Origin: a gamma proteobacterium symbiont of Ctena orbiculata
Lineage (GTDB): Bacteria > Pseudomonadota > Gammaproteobacteria > Chromatiales > Chromatiaceae
Direction: 5' to 3'
DNA: 34,606 nt
NCBI GenBank assembly: GCA_003094535.1
Contig: NATV01000079.1
Span: 1 to 34,606, forward strand
Shown here: positions 1 through 8,313 of the stretch, in pieces
Layout: every line of letters begins with the position of its first letter
How positions within the stretch are numbered: the first letter of the stretch is position 1
Notes under the pieces: model-generated
Databases searched by the model: none
Told to the model about the DNA's origin: nothing
The model's input: only the letters and a program-made list of their open reading frames with translations
Translations under genes and position numbers: made by a program

Positions 1-737
1 AGGTAAAGCAATGCACTTTCCACATTGGCGGAGTCGATGATCGAACCGTGTTGGGGCAGTATTGCATCGATTCTGTAATCCTGCAGTTTTTCCACGTAGC
101 CTCGGCAGGCTATATTCGACCCCATGTAATCCAAATGAAAAAGATCGAGTACCGACGCGTGCTGTTCGAAGTCATCCACTATCAGGCGCCACTCAAGCTG
201 GATTGCGGCCCAAATATCACCTGACAGCAAAAATCCGCTCGATTCATCAAAGCTGGTGAAAGCGCCTGCGAAGTGCAGAAAAGGCGCCTCGATAAATTTG
301 ATCCGCCTTCCACTCTTGAAAATGAAACTGGAATCATCAACCACATTGTGCCAACGATAGTCACTGGCCCCGTAGTACGGCAAGAGTACATTAGTTCGTG
401 GTGAAGTAATGATTTGCATTGCCGGGTTGAGTTGCAACCACTGGGTTATCGAGGCTGCCACATCAGGATCCTGATGACAGATTATGAGGCCGCTGACCCG
501 TGCAGGATCCATTATCTGTTTAACCCGGCTGCGTGTCTTCTCAAAATAAGCCTGATGACCCGGATCGACAATCAGGGCCTCCTCGCCGGATTTGATCAGA
601 TAGATATTGCTACGAAATGCCGTATGTTCAGGGATACCAAGCCAATAGATCTCATGCACTTCATCGCTGTAGAGAAGCACGGGGTTCTTGGTATCGGGAT
701 CGACATAGCGGTATTCCGCAATATGATTTCCTTTCAT
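1..737 (-). CDS. MBL-fold diiron (ODP/flavodiiron-like) protein, 3' part beyond the window
   Basis: The minus-strand reading frame starts at ATG 737, directly after an in-frame TAA, and stays open to the left edge (about 245 residues visible, no stop). It has a metallo-beta-lactamase fold with a complete set of likely metal ligands: His88-x-Asp90-x-Asp92 (CHQDPD), His155 (PFLHFAG), Asp174 (LLSGD) and His230 (LPQHGS). The 67- and 86-residue intervals from the first His match those of flavodiiron proteins and oxygen-binding diiron (ODP) proteins, which react with or sense O2. No flavodoxin domain is visible, and any C-terminal output or redox domain would lie outside the window. The sequence just upstream of the start has a GGGG that may act as a weak ribosome site. 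Substrate is unknown. The family call is fairly secure; an oxygen-related role is inferred. Confidence 0.75.
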   Translation of the reverse strand, partial: MKGNHIAEYRYVDPDTKNPVLLYSDEVHEIYWLGIPEHTAFRSNIYLIKSGEEALIVDPGHQAYFEKTRSRVKQIMDPARVSGLIICHQDPDVAASITQWLQLNPAMQIITSPRTNVLLPYYGASDYRWHNVVDDSSFIFKSGRRIKFIEAPFLHFAGAFTSFDESSGFLLSGDIWAAIQLEWRLIVDDFEQHASVLDLFHLDYMGSNIACRGYVEKLQDYRIDAILPQHGSIIDSANVESALLY

Positions 738-748
738 TTACAAGCCCC

Positions 749-790
749 ATATGGCTGATTATGAGACAGGACTGCAGATTCCAGCCATAT
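749..790. promoter_or_regulatory. Inverted repeat upstream of the MBL-fold gene
   Basis: A perfect 9-bp inverted repeat, ATATGGCTG (749-757) and CAGCCATAT (782-790), is separated by 24 nt. Its edge lies about 11 nt upstream of ATG 737 and abuts the GGGG that may serve as ribosome site. It could be a repressor site or a 5'-UTR hairpin; which one cannot be told from sequence. Confidence 0.4.
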
Positions 791-902
791 ATAGTTTTAC
801 TTTTATAAATTCCTTTTCGGCTTGTAGTCAGATCACTGAAGTTGGAATAGTCGATTAATTCACCAGGCAATATCAATGGGAAATAAACGAATGAAAAATC
901 AG

Positions 903-1577
903 TCAAACCATCCAGCGGGCGATGACAAAGGCACCGCGATCGCGGTTGCGTGCTTCTCCCTCGGCTTCCAACCGTACCGCTTCACGCTGGGTTGCCGACT
1001 TGGGAAAGTGGATGGCGGTTTTAACCCTTGCAGGAGGCGCTGCAAGGGCCGAGAGCTCGGCCGGTGAGCGAAAATGAATTTCGCGAAACACCGAATCTGG
1101 ATCTGCTTCCGCCTCCTTGATTCGGCGCTCCGCCCAGGGACTGAGACTGTTCAGCGTCGCCACCACCACGCTACCGCCGGTCCGGGAGACACGAAACAGT
1201 TCATTAATGGCGGACTGAGCATCCTCGATGAACTCCAGGGCAGTGATCGATACAACCTTGTCGAAGGTGTGGTCGGCGAAAGGCAATGCGCAGATGTTGC
1301 CCACCGACGCGGCAAAGCGGTTACCCTTTAGCTCCCGCCGCGCAGCAGACAACATCGGCGCCGAGAGATCGACTCCCACCACCTGCGCTCCCGCGTCGAG
1401 CATGGGCTGGGTGAATATCCCGTTACCACAGCCCGCATCGAGGATCAGCTCGTCCGGCTGCGGTTGCAACAGCCGCAAGATCAAGCGCAACTCGTACTCT
1501 TTAACGAGCCGGCCGATTGGGGTTTCAAACCAGCGTCGATATTTATCGGGCCAATTATCGAATAACTGTTCAGGCAT
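903..1577 (-). CDS. Class I SAM-dependent methyltransferase
   Basis: A protein of about 224 residues of the Methyltransf_11/UbiE-like type. The SAM-binding motif I is LDAGCGNGIFT, followed by the acidic residue of motif II in VVGVDLS and a motif IV region ICALPFADHTFDKVV. The start is put at ATG 1577 (MPEQLFDNW) because the extension to 1619 adds a hydrophobic, non-homologous-looking tail and crosses the A-tract of an upstream terminator. No strong ribosome site is visible at either start. The gene lies downstream of the RND gene but is separated from it by an intrinsic terminator, so it is probably transcribed on its own. The methyl acceptor is not known; small molecules are usual for this group. 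Confidence 0.8.
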   Translation of the reverse strand: MPEQLFDNWPDKYRRWFETPIGRLVKEYELRLILRLLQPQPDELILDAGCGNGIFTQPMLDAGAQVVGVDLSAPMLSAARRELKGNRFAASVGNICALPFADHTFDKVVSITALEFIEDAQSAINELFRVSRTGGSVVVATLNSLSPWAERRIKEAEADPDSVFREIHFRSPAELSALAAPPARVKTAIHFPKSATQREAVRLEAEGEARNRDRGAFVIARWMV

Positions 1578-1617
1578 AGCGAATAGGTAGCACAACAATG
1601 TTAGGCGGACCAAGAGC

Positions 1618-1643
1618 AAAAAAAAGCCGGCGTAAACGCCGGC
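1618..1643 (-). terminator. Intrinsic terminator of the LolA-like/DUF1302/RND operon
   Basis: Read on the minus strand this is a 7-bp GC-rich stem GCCGGCG/CGCCGGC with a 4-nt loop (TTTA), followed at once by eight T residues. It lies 43 nt past the RND stop codon, so it closes the operon before the methyltransferase gene. Confidence 0.9.
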
Positions 1644-1686
1644 CGGAGTCTGTGCTGAATCGATGACTCAGCCCAGTTCGCTTTTT

Positions 1687-4512
1687 TTAGTTTTTATAAC
1701 TGCCGAAGACAAACTTCGGCTTCATCCAGGCAACCAACATGGGAAGGATCGTGAGGGCGGTGACTACATCGATCAGGAGCGCCTGGCTGATATAGATGCC
1801 CAGACCCCAGGTATTGGCGAGATCGGTATTCAACAGCGGTATGAAACAGCCAAGCAGGACGATCACCGAGATAATCACCGCCGATCCGGTTGTATTCAGG
1901 GTATTGATCAATGCCTGCTGCCAGTTCCCCGCGGTCACCTGCATCTCCTCCCGAAGTCTCGACATCATATAGATGCCGTAGTCGATACCAAGACCCATCG
2001 CGATGCTCAGCGCCACCTGAAGATGAAACGCCAGATTGCCCGACCAGTTTTGGATACTGGTCATGTATCCGCCGAGGCCATATTGGGCATAGAGCGTGAT
2101 GAACAGCAGCACCATGAGGATTATTGAAACCACGAGAGATCGGAATATCAGGGCGGCAATGATAAATACCGCGGCAGCCGTCAACAGCGGTCCGGTAAGC
2201 CAGTTGTCCACCGCCACTTCACGGGTCGCTTCGGTGGCGCCCAGGAAACCGCCGACACCCGGCCTGACATAGTCGGGACCATCAACGGAAAGCGTGTTGT
2301 AGTCGCCTGAGAGGTCATCAACCGGTCCGGAACGCAGACCGAAATTGACCTTGCTGAAACCGGGATCGTTCTTGTGATCCTCGATGTATTGTTGAATGTC
2401 CATGGTGACCTCATGGGCCTCCACCGGGTCCATGGTGTTGATGAAGCCCATCACCACGCCCTCGTTCCAGTTCTTCATCACGAAGGAGTCCATGTCTCCC
2501 TCTTCGGTCATGGTCTCCAGCAGGCCGTTGTAGAGCTGGACGATATCATCGCCGACCCTGTCATCCTCGGAATCGATGGAGCGCAACTTTTCCGAAGTGG
2601 GGATATAGAGATCGCCGATCTCCGGTTGTTCTCCCGGCTCCGCGGTCAATAGCATATTCACCAGGCGGATATATTGTGCGTAGGAGCCGGTAAAACCGAT
2701 AAAGGGATGGGCGCGCATCCACTCCTCCATCGCCTCGATATCGGCAAGCACGTCGGCCTGGTTGAAGATACCCTGGGCGCCGCAGGGATCCGGGTCCCAA
2801 CAGGCCAGCTCTGTCTTCGCCTTTTCGCAGACGGCGGCCTTCTCCTGCGGGTCCTCGATGTCATAGATCTCCTCAGGAAACAGGGTTTCCACACAGAGCT
2901 CGGCAACCGGCTCCTTGCCGCGAATCGGAATCGATACCGAGATCACCCCGGGCATGATCGTATTCAGACGTTCGATATGCTGGATGGTGATCGACTTCTC
3001 CTTGAATGCGGCACGGGAATAGTTGATGCCCTTCTCAACCCCCGGCATGATATCGAACTCATCCTGGATGCGAGCCACCTCGGGATCGTCTCTGCCGGCC
3101 TCGCCGGCCATCATCGCGGAGAGACCCCTGCCGATCTCGGTGTAGTAGGTCGACCAGGCAAAAATCACCACGACGAAGAGAATGGGAATCGCCCTGCCGG
3201 GACCATTAAGCATGCCGGTAATCAATCCGCCAACCTTGGTCTCCCAGGACTGCTCTTGTCCCTCGGACATATCCACCTGGCTGCAGGGGAAGGTCATCAT
3301 CAACAACGGAATCAACGTGGTGGTGGTAAACAGCAGGGTCAGCATGCCGAACATGCCGAAATAGGCGTAGGCCTTGTAGAAGGAGATATCCACTGTCGCC
3401 AGGGTGGCAAAACCGACCATATCGGTAACGATGGAGAGGGTGGCCGGCACGATGGTGTGGGATATGGCTGTCCGGGCGGCGGATTCGCAATCTCCCGATT
3501 TTGCCTGCTCCTGCATAAACCGCCGGGTCACCTGAACCGAGTGACCGATACCGATCGCCAGCAGCAGCATCGGTGTCAGCACCATCATCGTGGTCAGTTT
3601 GAAGGCCGAGAAGCCCATCAATCCCAAGGTCAGCACAATGGTCGAGCTGACACCGATGATCGGAAACAGCGATCCGCGCCAATTGCGGAATTCGAACCAG
3701 AGCGCGGCGATGACAATGGCGAACGAGATGACGAAAAGCCACCATTTGTTGACCAGATCCGCCAGCATCCATGCCAGGAAGTAGGGTTCGCCCGCCACCA
3801 GCACTTCGAATCTCTCATCCTCCCCATACTCATCCATCATCGCCCGGATCTGCCTCACCCAGGGCAGATAGATCTCCTTCACCTCGTCGGTGTAATCACC
3901 GATGATATAGAGCGATTTCGCAATACAGTTCTTCTCGTCCTTCTCCTGAAACTCACATTTATTTCCTTCGGCATCTTCGAACCCCACCAGCATGGGGCCG
4001 ATTACGGGATTGGTCTCTATGCCCTCTTTCAGGAACGCCAGCTGCTGTTGCGCTTTTTCAGGATCGTTGCTGATGCCTTCGGTCGGGATCAGGCGCTTGA
4101 AGACCAGGCCATTCTCATCGGCCCCCATGTACTTGATCTTCTTCGCGGCGATATCGATAAAATTGGCCTCCCTTGCCTTCGGCAGTGACACCAGCCGGTT
4201 GTGGATCTCCTGGATCTTGTTGATGAACCAGCCTTTATAGACATCCCCCTCGTTGATGCGCAGGGTGAACACCATCAGGTTTCCCATACCGAACTCGTAT
4301 TCGGCATAGAGGTTGGTCGCCACATAGCGGTTGCTGGGAGGCAGCAGGGTATCCGGATCGTTGCGCATATCCAGATATTTGATCTGCAGGGCAGCCAGGA
4401 CGGTGACCACCAACAGGATCAGCATCAAGGGCCAACGAAATTTAATAACAAAATCGGCATACGCCTCGGCCCACTGATTGCCTGATGCATTAGATGATGC
4501 AGAACCACTCAT
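1687..4512 (-). CDS. RND superfamily (MMPL-type) transporter
   Basis: A 941-residue inner-membrane permease, about the usual size for the hydrophobe-exporting RND/MMPL branch. It shows the duplicated RND plan: TM1 near residues 27-44, a large periplasmic domain, a block of about five helices containing the GIGHSVQ sequence, a second large periplasmic domain, and a C-terminal helix block containing GLGIDYGIYMMSR. Charged or polar residues in those helices are typical of proton-driven RND pumps. The start ATG 4512 has a good ribosome site (GGGGTGA). It is the last gene of a three-gene operon behind a DUF1302 outer-membrane protein and a LolA-like periplasmic protein. No HlyD-type adaptor or TolC-type channel is encoded nearby, which argues against a classical tripartite drug pump. 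Lipid or other hydrophobic cargo is an inference; the actual substrate is unknown. Confidence 0.88.
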   Translation of the reverse strand: MSGSASSNASGNQWAEAYADFVIKFRWPLMLILLVVTVLAALQIKYLDMRNDPDTLLPPSNRYVATNLYAEYEFGMGNLMVFTLRINEGDVYKGWFINKIQEIHNRLVSLPKAREANFIDIAAKKIKYMGADENGLVFKRLIPTEGISNDPEKAQQQLAFLKEGIETNPVIGPMLVGFEDAEGNKCEFQEKDEKNCIAKSLYIIGDYTDEVKEIYLPWVRQIRAMMDEYGEDERFEVLVAGEPYFLAWMLADLVNKWWLFVISFAIVIAALWFEFRNWRGSLFPIIGVSSTIVLTLGLMGFSAFKLTTMMVLTPMLLLAIGIGHSVQVTRRFMQEQAKSGDCESAARTAISHTIVPATLSIVTDMVGFATLATVDISFYKAYAYFGMFGMLTLLFTTTTLIPLLMMTFPCSQVDMSEGQEQSWETKVGGLITGMLNGPGRAIPILFVVVIFAWSTYYTEIGRGLSAMMAGEAGRDDPEVARIQDEFDIMPGVEKGINYSRAAFKEKSITIQHIERLNTIMPGVISVSIPIRGKEPVAELCVETLFPEEIYDIEDPQEKAAVCEKAKTELACWDPDPCGAQGIFNQADVLADIEAMEEWMRAHPFIGFTGSYAQYIRLVNMLLTAEPGEQPEIGDLYIPTSEKLRSIDSEDDRVGDDIVQLYNGLLETMTEEGDMDSFVMKNWNEGVVMGFINTMDPVEAHEVTMDIQQYIEDHKNDPGFSKVNFGLRSGPVDDLSGDYNTLSVDGPDYVRPGVGGFLGATEATREVAVDNWLTGPLLTAAAVFIIAALIFRSLVVSIILMVLLFITLYAQYGLGGYMTSIQNWSGNLAFHLQVALSIAMGLGIDYGIYMMSRLREEMQVTAGNWQQALINTLNTTGSAVIISVIVLLGCFIPLLNTDLANTWGLGIYISQALLIDVVTALTILPMLVAWMKPKFVFGSYKN

Positions 4513-4536
4513 GGCTCACCCCGTGAAGCGCTGTTT

Positions 4537-4573
4537 GATGAGATGCCCGGTACCACTACCGGACATCCTCATC
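4537..4573 (-). other. Intercistronic stem-loop between DUF1302 and RND genes
   Basis: GATGAG-ATG-c-CCGGTA, loop CCAC, TACCGG-a-CAT-c-CTCATC forms a long hairpin of 6+3+6 paired bases with one mismatch and one bulge. No T-tract follows on the minus strand, so it is unlikely to terminate fully. It sits about 25 nt before the RND start and may stabilise or process the upstream message. Confidence 0.6.
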
Positions 4574-4609
4574 GGGTTAGGACCAAATGAAACAGGATTG
4601 TTCTAATCG

Positions 4610-6838
4610 TTATTCGAAGATCCATTTCAGACCGACCTGGAAGTTGGAACTGTTTTCGAACTGACCGAAGGTGGTGTTTTCATCACCCCAGTAGTTGTTC
4701 CACTCCACTGAACCGAGGATGGTATCGGTAAAGGTGTACTCGATATCGAGCCGGTTCCACTTGCCGCCACCCTCTTCGTAGATGAAGATATTGTTCCAGC
4801 GATGCTCCTGGGAATCGCCGAAGGGCTTGGAGAAAAAGAGGGAGTAGAACTCTTTGTCCTCATACCCCTTCATCAGGCCGTTGCTGAGGCTCATGGTGGG
4901 GAAGTCGGCAGTATAGCGGCTGCAATCCACCATCACCCCGGTCTGGGTCATACAGCTATCCTTCTCGTCGATGAAGTCGAGGTTGCGGAACTGGATGAAC
5001 TGGCCGCTGACCAGCAGGTTGGTGGCCACGGTGATATCGGCACCCAGAACATACCTGAAGTAGTCGGCGTCCTCCATCTTCAGGGCGTTGGTCAGATCGC
5101 CGATCGAGAGCAGGAATTTATCGATGACCGGCTGCTTGTCCCCCTCGTCATAGAGAAACTCGCCCCTGAGCACCAACGGGATATCCCCCATGTCGAGGGC
5201 GTAGTCGAAGGAGGCGCCCACGCTGTTGACACGATGCAGCGACTCGGTGAAGCGCAGGATTGGCGCACCCGCGCCCATCGCCGGCGGTTCATTGAATGGA
5301 CTGCCGTCAGCCAAAGCCGGCAACACGGCGCTGGGATCGAGGGCACCGTAGTACATGGTACCGGTACCGTCATGCACAAGGATGGTGGTGGCGTTACCCA
5401 TATCCCAGTTCGCCCTGGCCTGATCCCTGGTGAGACTGGTGGCCACATCGGGAATGAAGGTGTCGTCCTGCTGCGGACCGGCTGTACCGTTGGTATCGAA
5501 GAACAGGGTCGGCGCCAACTGCACGGCCAGCTCATCCCCCGCCGAGTTGCGCCAGCTGAGATCGAGATCGGGATTGGCACCATAATGGTGGAAATAGTTG
5601 AATGACCAGTTGAGGCCGCCATCGGTGGAGTTGCGGAAGCGAAAACCGGCATTGACGTCGCTATCGTCAGGATAGTCACGCACCCACTCGCTGGTGGTGC
5701 CGGTGAGTCCGGTCGGCGTATTTGGCGTGAAACTGGTGAAGGTGTTGAAGGTGGCGAAAGTCGCGTTCGACATGAACTCGAAGGCCGATGTCGGATTCGC
5801 CGGTTGCCAGGTGACGTCTGTCGGCGTCGGCGGCGCGTTGAACGCGGTAATCGGCATCAGGTTTGTCACCCCGAAGTTCCCATTGGGATCGTTGACGCCG
5901 GCAGGAAAACTGGGCTGGCCGGTGAATCCGAACTGGGAAAAGGCGTTCAACAGGAACCAACCTGGCGCGGCGGCAGGATCCGTGGGCACCGTCGGGTTCA
6001 ACAGCCCTGGCGTCGTCGTCGCGTCCCAGAAGTTGCCGGCAAATCCATCCACGGTCAGCCCGGCAAAGAGATTGAGCCCCACCGGCAGCATCATACCGCC
6101 GGTGAAACCACCTCCCATCGCGGCGCCATTGAAGGTGGCCGCCACATTACTGAGAGCCGGTGCCACGTTGAAAAAGCCGTTTACGCCACCGCTGATGGTC
6201 TCGACCCCCTTCATCAGGAAGGGGTGACCGGCATCGCCCTCGGGATTGAGCCCCGGGATCTTGTTCTCCTCCACCTGGGAGACGATAAGCTGAACATTGC
6301 TGTTATCACCGATATTGCGTTCCGCGTTGATCATCCAGATCGGAATCCGGGCGTCTTCCATGGCATTCTGGTTGAGCTCGCGAAAATCGGTGGGATTGAT
6401 GATGTCCAACAGCTTGATACCGTCGGCGGTGCCCCAGACCACCTGCTGTTTACCGAGGCGAAGATCCCAGCCTAACAGCGTGGTATCCAGGTAGAGTTCC
6501 CTGAGATAGTCGTGTTGGGAATAGAGCTCGTGCCCCTTGTAGTTGTCATTGACCCCTTCGGAGTCGTAGATGAAATTCAGATCGGCGTGCCAGGTACTCT
6601 CTTCACCTATATATCCGTTGAGAAACAGGCGTGCGGAGTTTTCGAACTTCAGCAGATCGCCCTTGTCGTGACCCGTATCATCGACCATCGTGTCCGCCTC
6701 GCCGGTCACCTGACCGTCGCGGGTAAAGACGGATGTCTCGTTTTTCAGATAACCAGTGACCTCGACTTCGGCAATGGCGACAGTGGGTAGAATCAAGGCG
6801 AGCAGGATCGAGCTATGCAACTTACAGCGTTTGAACAT
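4610..6838 (-). CDS. DUF1302 family outer-membrane protein
   Basis: A 742-residue protein with a signal peptide cleaved probably after Ala23 (VAIA|EVEV). The DUF1302 hallmark is at about residues 126-154, with GKQQVVWG followed by a LLDIINPTDFRE sequence. Alternating polar and hydrophobic strands and an aromatic C-terminus (LKWIFE) fit an outer-membrane beta-barrel. Residues about 218-384 are an unusually Gly/Ala/Pro/Phe/Thr-rich stretch of low complexity, probably a long loop or plug insert, which makes the protein longer than I expect for the family. The start ATG 6838 has a GGGAGGAA ribosome site. It is the middle gene of the operon between the LolA-like protein and the RND pump. DUF1302 proteins often occur beside RND and LolA-like genes, but their biochemical role is not settled. 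Confidence 0.87.
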   Translation of the reverse strand: MFKRCKLHSSILLALILPTVAIAEVEVTGYLKNETSVFTRDGQVTGEADTMVDDTGHDKGDLLKFENSARLFLNGYIGEESTWHADLNFIYDSEGVNDNYKGHELYSQHDYLRELYLDTTLLGWDLRLGKQQVVWGTADGIKLLDIINPTDFRELNQNAMEDARIPIWMINAERNIGDNSNVQLIVSQVEENKIPGLNPEGDAGHPFLMKGVETISGGVNGFFNVAPALSNVAATFNGAAMGGGFTGGMMLPVGLNLFAGLTVDGFAGNFWDATTTPGLLNPTVPTDPAAAPGWFLLNAFSQFGFTGQPSFPAGVNDPNGNFGVTNLMPITAFNAPPTPTDVTWQPANPTSAFEFMSNATFATFNTFTSFTPNTPTGLTGTTSEWVRDYPDDSDVNAGFRFRNSTDGGLNWSFNYFHHYGANPDLDLSWRNSAGDELAVQLAPTLFFDTNGTAGPQQDDTFIPDVATSLTRDQARANWDMGNATTILVHDGTGTMYYGALDPSAVLPALADGSPFNEPPAMGAGAPILRFTESLHRVNSVGASFDYALDMGDIPLVLRGEFLYDEGDKQPVIDKFLLSIGDLTNALKMEDADYFRYVLGADITVATNLLVSGQFIQFRNLDFIDEKDSCMTQTGVMVDCSRYTADFPTMSLSNGLMKGYEDKEFYSLFFSKPFGDSQEHRWNNIFIYEEGGGKWNRLDIEYTFTDTILGSVEWNNYWGDENTTFGQFENSSNFQVGLKWIFE

Positions 6839-6945
6839 GTATGGTTCCTCCCGGGTTCAACGAATCCAGCAGCCTTTATTATTTCTGTATGCCGGTTTCG
6901 ATGATGTGTTTGCCCGCCGCTTGCCGGCAGGCCATATTTGGCGGA

Positions 6946-6966
6946 GTGCGCCCGCAGCAGGGGCAC
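6946..6966 (-). other. Small stem-loop between LolA-like and DUF1302 genes
   Basis: GTGC-g-CCC pairs with GGG-GCAC across a 6-nt loop, with a single-base bulge. There is no T-tract after it on the minus strand. It is a second hairpin lying in an intercistronic gap of the same operon and may tune expression between the two genes. Confidence 0.35.
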
Positions 6967-6978
6967 ACCCGCTTATCT

Positions 6979-7956
6979 TTAACGTTTTATTTTTCTCAAG
7001 GTCTTCTCTGACCAGAAGTCAGACGCCCAGTCCTGATTGTACTGGACGATCTCCTGGGGGATTACCGCCCAGGTCTCGTGCCCGGTGGCAAAGGTCTTGC
7101 CGTACCAGTAACCCCAGAATTGAGCACGAGGATCATCCAAATCGAAGGATCTCCAGTCCCGGTCTATCACCTTCACCTTCTCATCGCCCTTGAAAAATTC
7201 GGTGCGGTAGTCGGCGAAGGTCTTGGTATCGACATAGCTTACGCGATGGTCGTACCACCAGTTCTCGCGTTTGGTGGTGCTTTTCAGCTTATAGACCTCT
7301 TTCCCTTTATGGTCGCAAGCCGCGGAAGGCGGCTTGGGCAGGTATTTGTTCTTCGATTCCGCCTGCCCGATGGCGCCGAGGCAGTCATTGAAGGTCTCGG
7401 TGCCCAGCAGCTCGTGGGTCTCGTCCTTGGGCTTGCGCAGGACGACATCGCCAAAGGTGAAGTCGGTACCGCCCCAGGCGTCGTCGTGGGCCGGTTCCGC
7501 AAAGCGGCGGATCTTGCGCAGTGCAGGCAGCCAGATGGAGTAGGACTGGCTCTTGCTGTCATCGACATAGTCGGTGATCAGCATACCGGTACCCTTCAGC
7601 TTCCCGGAGCGGAAGATGGCGATATCCTGGGCATTGGTTGAGCCGTCACTGTATTCGTTGTTCAGGTAGCGCTCCACGGTGATGGTGGTGGGTTTCTGGC
7701 CCGCCGACTTGTTCACAATGACGGTGATCTTGCCGGGGATGGCCCTGTTACTCCGCTTGGGATCTTTGTTGGCGTTGGTGATACCGTAGTTCTTCAGTGA
7801 ATAGAAGTGGTTGACGAAGTAGACTTGGTCAGCAATGGCATTGGCATCCGGCGTGCCGCTCGGCAGCGGCAGATCTTTGGGCACCCCCGCTATGGCACTG
7901 CTGGAAACGACTAAACCGCCGGCGATTGCCATGGACAGAAACTTTTGCACCTGCAT
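6979..7956 (-). CDS. LolA-like periplasmic protein (outer membrane lipoprotein-sorting family)
   Basis: A 325-residue protein with a signal peptide, cleavage probable after Ala23 (SAIA|GVPK), and no lipobox, so it is probably soluble in the periplasm. The middle region (GTGMLITDYVDD, SIWLPALRKIRRF, GGTDFTFGDVV) is typical of the LolA-like fold family called outer membrane lipoprotein-sorting protein. LolA/LolB/LppX folds bind acyl chains in a half-barrel. It is longer than true LolA and lacks LolB's lipoprotein signal, so it is not the general lipoprotein carrier. The start ATG 7956 has a strong AGGAGGA ribosome site. It is the first gene of the operon with DUF1302 and RND genes, which suggests a periplasmic carrier between pump and barrel. 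That role is inferred. Confidence 0.82.
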   Translation of the reverse strand: MQVQKFLSMAIAGGLVVSSSAIAGVPKDLPLPSGTPDANAIADQVYFVNHFYSLKNYGITNANKDPKRSNRAIPGKITVIVNKSAGQKPTTITVERYLNNEYSDGSTNAQDIAIFRSGKLKGTGMLITDYVDDSKSQSYSIWLPALRKIRRFAEPAHDDAWGGTDFTFGDVVLRKPKDETHELLGTETFNDCLGAIGQAESKNKYLPKPPSAACDHKGKEVYKLKSTTKRENWWYDHRVSYVDTKTFADYRTEFFKGDEKVKVIDRDWRSFDLDDPRAQFWGYWYGKTFATGHETWAVIPQEIVQYNQDWASDFWSEKTLRKIKR

Positions 7957-8313
7957 AAACTGATCCTCCTGTTTGCGGCGGTTGTGTGGGATTGGCCGCC
8001 CTAAATATTATTGAATTAGATATAGATAATTCTTATGGTCGTTTTTTAGTTATCATTGAATCACATTAATAACAGACAACCTGGTAGTTTAGCAATCGGG
8101 GTTAACCTTAATTATCATTGATGGCGATAGCCATAACATATCCAATGGCTAGCATTTAATGATGGACACTGAACATTAAGAGTGGCTTAAGGGTAAACTG
8201 CTTACCAGGCCACAGTCTATCCATGGCCGGCTAGGCCAAGGTCGATTTAACTTGAATTCAACCCTTTGATATAACAAAATTTCCCATCATTTAGAAGCTG
8301 CCTAAAATATCGC
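7957..8313. promoter_or_regulatory. Divergent AT-rich regulatory region between the LolA-like operon and hemA
   Basis: This 357-bp stretch holds no convincing gene. It contains an inverted repeat GAATTA/TAATTC (8013-8032, 8-bp centre) close to the LolA-like start and two copies of TTATCATTGA (8050-8059 and 8112-8121). These could be binding sites for a regulator of the minus-strand operon. No clear -35/-10 pair could be fixed for that direction. Confidence 0.5.
8267..8275 (+). promoter_or_regulatory. Candidate extended -10 promoter of hemA
   Basis: TGATATAAC matches an extended -10 element (TGn plus TATAAC, five of six to TATAAT). It would place the transcription start near 8282, about 30 nt before the hemA ATG. 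The -35 match is poor, as is common with extended -10 promoters. Confidence 0.45.

Noticed and set aside
661-906. An 81-codon minus-strand frame across the upstream region of the diiron protein gene
   Set aside because: It overlaps the well-supported MBL-fold frame in another phase and has no ribosome site or family signal.
2674-4188. A 504-codon open frame on the plus strand
   Set aside because: It is antisense to the RND gene, is His/Gly/Asp-rich as expected of a shadow frame, and has no recognisable domain.
6979-7956. The hemA-divergent gene as lolB
   Set aside because: It has a signal peptidase I-type signal with no lipobox, is far longer than LolB, and matches the LolA-like sorting family instead.
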